NCBI GenBank assembly: GCA_964420925.1
Contig: CAYQVB010000021.1
Span: forward strand, 3,860 to 67,859
Direction of reading: 5' to 3'
DNA length: 64,000 bases
Source: JAJEAD01 sp964420925
Lineage (GTDB): Bacteria; Pseudomonadota; Gammaproteobacteria; HK1
Positions within the stretch are counted from its first letter, which is position 1. Each line of letters starts with the position of its first letter. A model generated the notes under the pieces. The model did not search any database and was not told where the DNA came from. It saw only the letters and a list, made by a program, of their open reading frames with translations. Of the stretch, positions 60,069 through 64,000 are shown piece by piece. The translations under genes were made by a program, and so were the position numbers.

Positions 60069-60664
60069 TCCGCGAGACGATCGTCACCACGCTGGGAGCC
60101 GCCGGCCGGCCCAACATCGCCGCAATGGGAGTGCGCGAGGAGCGCGGCCTCTACCTCATCTCGCCCTTTCGGCCCTCCCGGACCTTCGACAACCTGAAGC
60201 GCAGCCGCCAGGCGGTGATCAACCACACCGACGACGTGCGCGTCTTTGCCGGCTGTCTGACCGGCCGGAAAGACTGGCCGACGCTCCCGGTGAAGAGTAT
60301 CGCCGGAGTGCGCCTCGCGAATGCGCTCGCCCACGTGGAGGTCGAGGTCACGGAGTGGGAGGACGACGACGTGCGCCCTCGCTTCTATTGCCGGGAAATG
60401 GGACGCGAGACGCACGCCGAGTTCCGAGGATTCAATCGGGCGCAGGTGGCGGTCATCGAGGCATCCATCCTGGTCAGCCGACTGCACCTGCTCCCGGCGG
60501 AGAAGATCGACCGCGAGATGGAGTATCTGCGCATCGCGGTGGAGAAGACCGCGGGACCGCGCGAACGGGAAGCCTGGCGATGGATGGTGGAGCGAATCGC
60601 CGACCACCGGCGATCGAATCAGGGAAGGGCCGCTCAGCCCACCAGGTGTGTCCATCCCCGGTAG
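60065..60664 (+). CDS. DUF447 family protein of H4MPT clusters
   Basis: A 199-residue protein with a flavin-reductase-like beta-barrel appearance: IRETIVTTLGAAGRPNIAAM, LYLISPFRPSRTF, AVINHTDDVRVFA. DUF447 proteins are conserved in methanogens and H4MPT-containing methylotrophs. The GTG start lies in the stop of the DHPS-like gene (GTGA). Its 3' end overlaps the convergent folK-folP fusion by 31 bases. Biochemical role unknown to me. Confidence 0.8.
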   Translation: MIRETIVTTLGAAGRPNIAAMGVREERGLYLISPFRPSRTFDNLKRSRQAVINHTDDVRVFAGCLTGRKDWPTLPVKSIAGVRLANALAHVEVEVTEWEDDDVRPRFYCREMGRETHAEFRGFNRAQVAVIEASILVSRLHLLPAEKIDREMEYLRIAVEKTAGPREREAWRWMVERIADHRRSNQGRAAQPTRCVHPR

Positions 60665-61911
60665 GCGGCGAGGTGGCCCGGCACGTCGTGGACCCGGATG
60701 ATGTCCACGCCCTGGGCGCAGAGGTGCAGGGAGGCGCCGATGGTGCCGAGGTCGCGTGCCTGCTCGTCCTGGCTCATGAAGCTCTTCATGAAGGACTTGC
60801 GCGAGTGTCCGACCAGCACCCGCAGCCCGTGACGCCGGAACTCGCCCGCGCGCCGGAGGAGCCGCAAGGACTGCAGGCGGTTCTTGCCGAAGCCGATCCC
60901 GGGATCGAAGATGATGCGCTCCAGGTCCAGGCCCCCGGCATCCCAGGCCTCCATCCGCTCGAGCAGCCACGCCTCGACCGCGTCGAAGGGATCCTCGTCG
61001 TCCGGCAAGGTGGTCCGTGGGTCGGCGGGAATCGTGACGTGGTGCATCGCGACCCAGTCGCGGTCCGCGTCGCGGGCGAGCGCAATCATCTCGGGGGAGG
61101 TCAACCCGCTCACGTCGTTGACGATGTCCACTCCCCGTTCCAGGCCCTTTGCGGCCACCTCGGCATGGCGGGTATCGAGGCTCAGGAGGGGCCGCAGCCG
61201 ATCTCCGGCCACACGCTCCACCAATCTCTCGAGCACCGGCGCGACCCGGGACCATTCCAGCTCGGGATCCACCTCGGTGGCGCCCGGCCGCGTGGATTCT
61301 CCTCCGACGTCGATGATGTGGGCGCCTGCCTCGATCATCGCTTCGACGTGCGGCTCGATCCGCGACCAATCCGTAAAACGACCGCCGTCGGAGAACGAAT
61401 CCGGGGTGACGTTGACGATGCCCATCCACAACGGGATATGGTGTCCGAGCGCGATGGAGTGCTCGAGCATCGTGCGCCCGTCACCGCCCGGAACCGTGAG
61501 CCGGGGCGCGAGCGCGGCGAGTGGCGCGAGCACGAAGCTGCGCTGCGTGAGATCGCGATGCGGAATCGTCAGCCGCTCGGTCACGATGCGTTCCCGTCCC
61601 CAGAGCAGGATGTCGATGTCGATGGGACGTGGAGACCAGTGCGATGAATTGATCCGCCCAAATCCGGTCTGAATGTCGTCGATCCACAGCCGGAGCTGCT
61701 CGGGAGTGCACTCGGCGGCACATTCGAGGACGAGGTTCAGGAAAGGCCGGTTCCAGTCCGAGGGCGCGGAGTCGGGAAGCAGGGCGGGTGACTCCACCAC
61801 CGGCGATACCCGTCCGATGCCGATCCCCCGTGCCTTGAGAGCGTCGATTGCCCGTGCCAGGTAGCCACGACGGCCACCCAGATTCGAACCTAGCCCCAGG
61901 TAGACCTGCAT
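60634..61911 (-). CDS. folKP: bifunctional HPPK-DHPS (FolK-FolP fusion)
   Basis: A 425-residue fusion for two consecutive folate steps. The N-terminal pyrophosphokinase (1-150) shows YLGLGSNLGGRRGYL, FLNLVLE and RPIDIDILLWG. The C-terminal dihydropteroate synthase (about 160-425) shows MGIVNVTPDSFSDGG, IDVGGESTRPGA, DIVNDVSG, DPGIGFGK and GHSRKSF. Both sets of active-site motifs are intact. In most proteobacteria folK and folP are separate genes. It lies head-on against the H4MPT pteridine genes. Confidence 0.92.
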   Translation of the reverse strand: MQVYLGLGSNLGGRRGYLARAIDALKARGIGIGRVSPVVESPALLPDSAPSDWNRPFLNLVLECAAECTPEQLRLWIDDIQTGFGRINSSHWSPRPIDIDILLWGRERIVTERLTIPHRDLTQRSFVLAPLAALAPRLTVPGGDGRTMLEHSIALGHHIPLWMGIVNVTPDSFSDGGRFTDWSRIEPHVEAMIEAGAHIIDVGGESTRPGATEVDPELEWSRVAPVLERLVERVAGDRLRPLLSLDTRHAEVAAKGLERGVDIVNDVSGLTSPEMIALARDADRDWVAMHHVTIPADPRTTLPDDEDPFDAVEAWLLERMEAWDAGGLDLERIIFDPGIGFGKNRLQSLRLLRRAGEFRRHGLRVLVGHSRKSFMKSFMSQDEQARDLGTIGASLHLCAQGVDIIRVHDVPGHLAAYRGWTHLVG

Positions 61912-61965
61912 GCTCCGACTCCGATCTTCCGCCGATCGAGTATATGCGGTTGCCGTCGGACTACA

Positions 61966-62583
61966 TCACTCCGGTGGGCGCGCCATGAAACAGAGCACCT
62001 TCGAGTCCGCGGTACGGGAAATGTCTTCGCTCAGGGTGCCGTAGGGAATGGGTCCGAGCGCGACCAGCGCCTCTTCGCCCTCGACGCGGTACATGGCAAG
62101 AAAGGAATTGTAGGGTTCGTCGCAGCCGTGCGCGGATTCTGCCGCCACCCACGGTCTGCCGGTCGCACTCTGCTCGCTGAAGGACGAGGAGAACACCAGG
62201 TACTCCGCATGGCGCTCCTCTCCAGAGTCCCCTCCTCCGCCGAGGCGGTGAGCTCCGATCAGACCGAGCCGGCTGACTCGAGCAACGACGTACTCTGCGG
62301 CTCCCAGAAGAAGGCGTCCTCCCACCACTTTCTCGCGGCTTTCGCCGTCGAGCCGGAACGCGACGCTCCCGCCTTCGCCGTCCGGAATCGTGCCGGTGAG
62401 GAGCTCTTTCGAGGTCACCTCCCCCGAGAGCAGCGTCGCGATGGCGAGTATTGCGATCCCAATCGGCCGGCGTGTGCGTGGACGACGAGTGCGTCGAGGC
62501 CCGCAGGTACGCGGCGTGACCACGGCAAGCGGGATCCCGGATCCCGTTCCGGCGGTATCCTGCTCCATCGAGGTTCTCGTCAC
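61966..62583 (-). CDS. uncharacterised membrane-anchored or exported protein
   Basis: A 205-residue protein from a GTG start (AGGGA upstream); an ATG five codons later is possible. An Arg-rich N-terminus precedes one hydrophobic segment (about 41-56, PIGIAILAIATLLSG). The C-terminal part is soluble (VVGGRLLLGAAEYVVARVSR, ending SKVLCFMARPPE) and has two cysteines. I recognise no family. The composition supports coding more than the overlapping frames do. It is upstream of folK-folP on the same strand, 54 bases away. Confidence 0.6.
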   Translation of the reverse strand: MTRTSMEQDTAGTGSGIPLAVVTPRTCGPRRTRRPRTRRPIGIAILAIATLLSGEVTSKELLTGTIPDGEGGSVAFRLDGESREKVVGGRLLLGAAEYVVARVSRLGLIGAHRLGGGGDSGEERHAEYLVFSSSFSEQSATGRPWVAAESAHGCDEPYNSFLAMYRVEGEEALVALGPIPYGTLSEDISRTADSKVLCFMARPPE

Positions 62584-62928
62584 TGGTGTTCCCTGTCGCT
62601 CTCCCCGCTCGTGCGCGCACTCTACCGGATTGGACTGGAGAGAGATCGGCCGGCCGAGAACAACTCATGAAGCGCCAGAGCGGAAACCACCGGGAGGGCG
62701 GGACGGCTGGCATCGATATCCACGCTCTGAACAATCGTCTACACCGAGGGTTCGGCCCGAGCCAAACGGTCCTTCCGAAGGGCCAGCGCTCGTTGAATGA
62801 CCCCATCTCGATGGATAGCATCGAAGCGCAAGCGTTCCGTCGCTTCAACATGGGCAGGCAATGCAGCAGCAAATCCGAGACGCAGACGTGAACGGCCGGT
62901 CGCATCGGCTCCCGCCGGAGGGTCCGCG
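62584..62928. other. intergenic region upstream of pqqD, no supported gene
   Basis: 345 bases. A 74-codon frame at 62667-62891 exists, but it lacks a ribosome-binding site and resembles nothing known. The CCGGAGGG at 62914 serves pqqD. Promoters for pqqD and the divergent minus-strand gene are expected here but not resolved. Confidence 0.35.
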
Positions 62929-63207
62929 GTGAGCGAACAGCTCGCTCCCGATCGCCCGATCGCAATCGCCCCGGGATTCCGCTTTCAGTGGGAAGAGGCG
63001 CAGGGCGCCCACGTCCTCCTTTATCCCGAAGGGATGGTCAAGCTGAGCGAGAGCGCGGGCGCCATCCTCAGCCGCTGCGACGGCGCACGCACCCTCGATG
63101 ACATCGTGTCATTGCTCGAAGAGGCGTTTCCCGGCGCCGATCTCCGGGCCGATGTCGTGGAGTTTCTGCAGACCGCCCTGGACCGAGGCTGGATCAAGCT
63201 GTCGTAG
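62929..63207 (+). CDS. pqqD: PQQ biosynthesis peptide chaperone PqqD
   Basis: A 92-residue winged-helix chaperone that binds PqqA and presents it to PqqE. The text is typical: IAPGFRFQWEEAQGAHVLLY, PEGMVKLSESAGAILSRCDG, and the C-terminal FLQTALDRGWIKL. The GTG start follows GGAGGG. It is normal in length and looks functional but lies about 53 kb from pqqE and has no pqq gene beside it. Confidence 0.94.
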   Translation: MSEQLAPDRPIAIAPGFRFQWEEAQGAHVLLYPEGMVKLSESAGAILSRCDGARTLDDIVSLLEEAFPGADLRADVVEFLQTALDRGWIKLS

Positions 63208-63382
63208 CGCCGGGAAGGGGCGGCAGCCGGGAGTTGGCCCCTGCCCGCTCGCGCTGCCGAAGCGGCTTGATCCTGGGCGAGCGAACAGAGACGTTGTTTC
63301 CATCGAGCCGCCGGGGAACGATTTCCGGACAGATCGGGATCGTGCAAGACTGCTCCGAGAATCGCGAATCGGGAGACGGAAG

Positions 63383-63838
63383 ATGAAAGGTGTTCCCGAG
63401 CACCTGCCGGACCATCCTCACGTGCGCACGATCCTGCGCTACTACGAGGGCTGCAACCAGGCCGACGCCGCACTCATCCGTGAAACGCTCGCCGAGGACG
63501 TCGTGCACTACTGGGTCGATCACCGGCCGGTCGAGGGCGCAGAAAGTCTGTCCGTGTTCGCCGCCAAGGTCGCAGAGCGAACCCGGGCGACCTGGAGCGC
63601 GGACCACGTGCTCGCCGGCGAGGACGAGGCGGTGGTGGAATGGTCGATGCACTGGACCCCCATCGGGGGGAGCACCGAGGAGCTTCTTCGTGGCACCGAG
63701 TGGATCCGCATCGCGGACGGCCTCATCAGCGAGGTCCGCTCATACCACAACAACCACCACCTCTCCGATCCGCGCAACTTCGAGCTGCGGGGATTCCCCT
63801 ACCGGCAACGCGGCTACGGTGCCTTCACTCGAGACTGA
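63383..63838 (+). CDS. SnoaL-like / NTF2-fold protein
   Basis: A 151-residue protein with the cone-shaped NTF2-like fold pattern: RTILRYYEGCNQADAALIRE, TLAEDVVHYW, then AVVEWSMHWTP and RGTEWIRIADGLISEVRSYH near the end. Such proteins are often isomerases, hydrolases or binding proteins for small molecules, and the function cannot be read. GGGAGACGGA precedes the ATG. It is 175 bases after pqqD on the same strand. Confidence 0.8.
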   Translation: MKGVPEHLPDHPHVRTILRYYEGCNQADAALIRETLAEDVVHYWVDHRPVEGAESLSVFAAKVAERTRATWSADHVLAGEDEAVVEWSMHWTPIGGSTEELLRGTEWIRIADGLISEVRSYHNNHHLSDPRNFELRGFPYRQRGYGAFTRD

Positions 63839-64000
63839 GTTCGCGGTCTCCCAATCCCCCGTGTTGTTTCGCAGATTATCTGATCACCGATCTCCCGGAT
63901 TATTTCGCACGAGGGGGAGGCGGATTTCCCACAGTGTTCCGTGATCGTCGGAAGAGGGGGAGGCTCGCGGGGTGTCGCACGGGCGTCGGCGGGTCAAGCC
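63839..64000. other. non-coding right edge
   Basis: The last 162 bases hold no frame or RNA gene that I can support. GAT-TATCTGATCACCGATC near 63880 is locally AT-rich and could belong to a promoter of a gene beyond the edge. Confidence 0.25.

Noticed and set aside
62667..62891. 74-codon plus-strand frame upstream of pqqD
   Set aside because: No ribosome-binding site, no recognised family, and the composition is ambiguous; left as intergenic.

Overview
The window is GC-rich bacterial DNA, densely packed, with many GTGA and ATGA stop/start overlaps. The gene content is that of a methylotrophic proteobacterium. I favour Gammaproteobacteria, because of palindromic repeats that read SRFRGND/FPRKRES in translation, a PreP-like M16 peptidase and a fused FolK-FolP, but class is an inference and no rRNA is present. 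The first gene is cut by the left edge; the right edge falls in non-coding sequence.

1-8.6 kb: the end of an S9 peptidase, a beta-keto acid cleavage enzyme, and a minus-strand three-gene proteolysis operon (PreP-like M16 peptidase, active HtrA-like protease, catalytically dead HtrA paralogue) in which each gene overlaps the next by a GTGA. 8.8-17.3 kb: PQQ synthesis genes pqqA and pqqE (+) and pqqC and pqqB (-), separated by hyuB/hyuA hydantoinase genes that themselves flank a vapBC-type toxin-antitoxin pair. pqqD lies far away at 62.9 kb.

17.5-32.5 kb: the physiological core. A NitT/TauT-type ABC importer is followed by a four-gene PQQ-associated ABC system of the kind linked to lanthanide uptake elsewhere (PedA1A2BC, Lut). 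Its beta-propeller member carries a striking Asp/Glu tract. Then come a SoxYZ-like carrier, a metallo-hydrolase, a rhodanese-like Cys-motif protein, two uncharacterised secreted proteins, and xoxF, xoxG and xoxJ. XoxF has the Asp-Tyr-Asp lanthanide signature. Together these make PQQ, probably import a lanthanide, and oxidise methanol in the periplasm.

32.7-49.3 kb: accessory DNA. It holds a His-rich secreted protein, a type III-like restriction-modification locus with an OLD-like ATPase between Mod and Res, an AAA_14/DUF4143 ATPase, an RtcB ligase with a slipin, a CAU tRNA with an imperfect acceptor stem, a hicB antitoxin with a truncated hicA, palindromic repeats and a hydrolase.

49.4-63.2 kb: tetrahydromethanopterin C1 metabolism. 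Catalytic genes are ftr, mtdB, mch and fae; cofactor-related genes are beta-RFAP synthase, a CitG-like protein, a RibD-like reductase, a pterin dehydratase, a DHPS-like protein and a DUF447 protein. Also here are an acyl-CoA ligase with a 1-base frameshift, msrA, a folK-folP fusion and pqqD. Formaldehyde made by XoxF would be captured by Fae and oxidised by MtdB, Mch and Ftr. The formyltransferase/hydrolase partners fhcA, fhcB and fhcC are not in the window.
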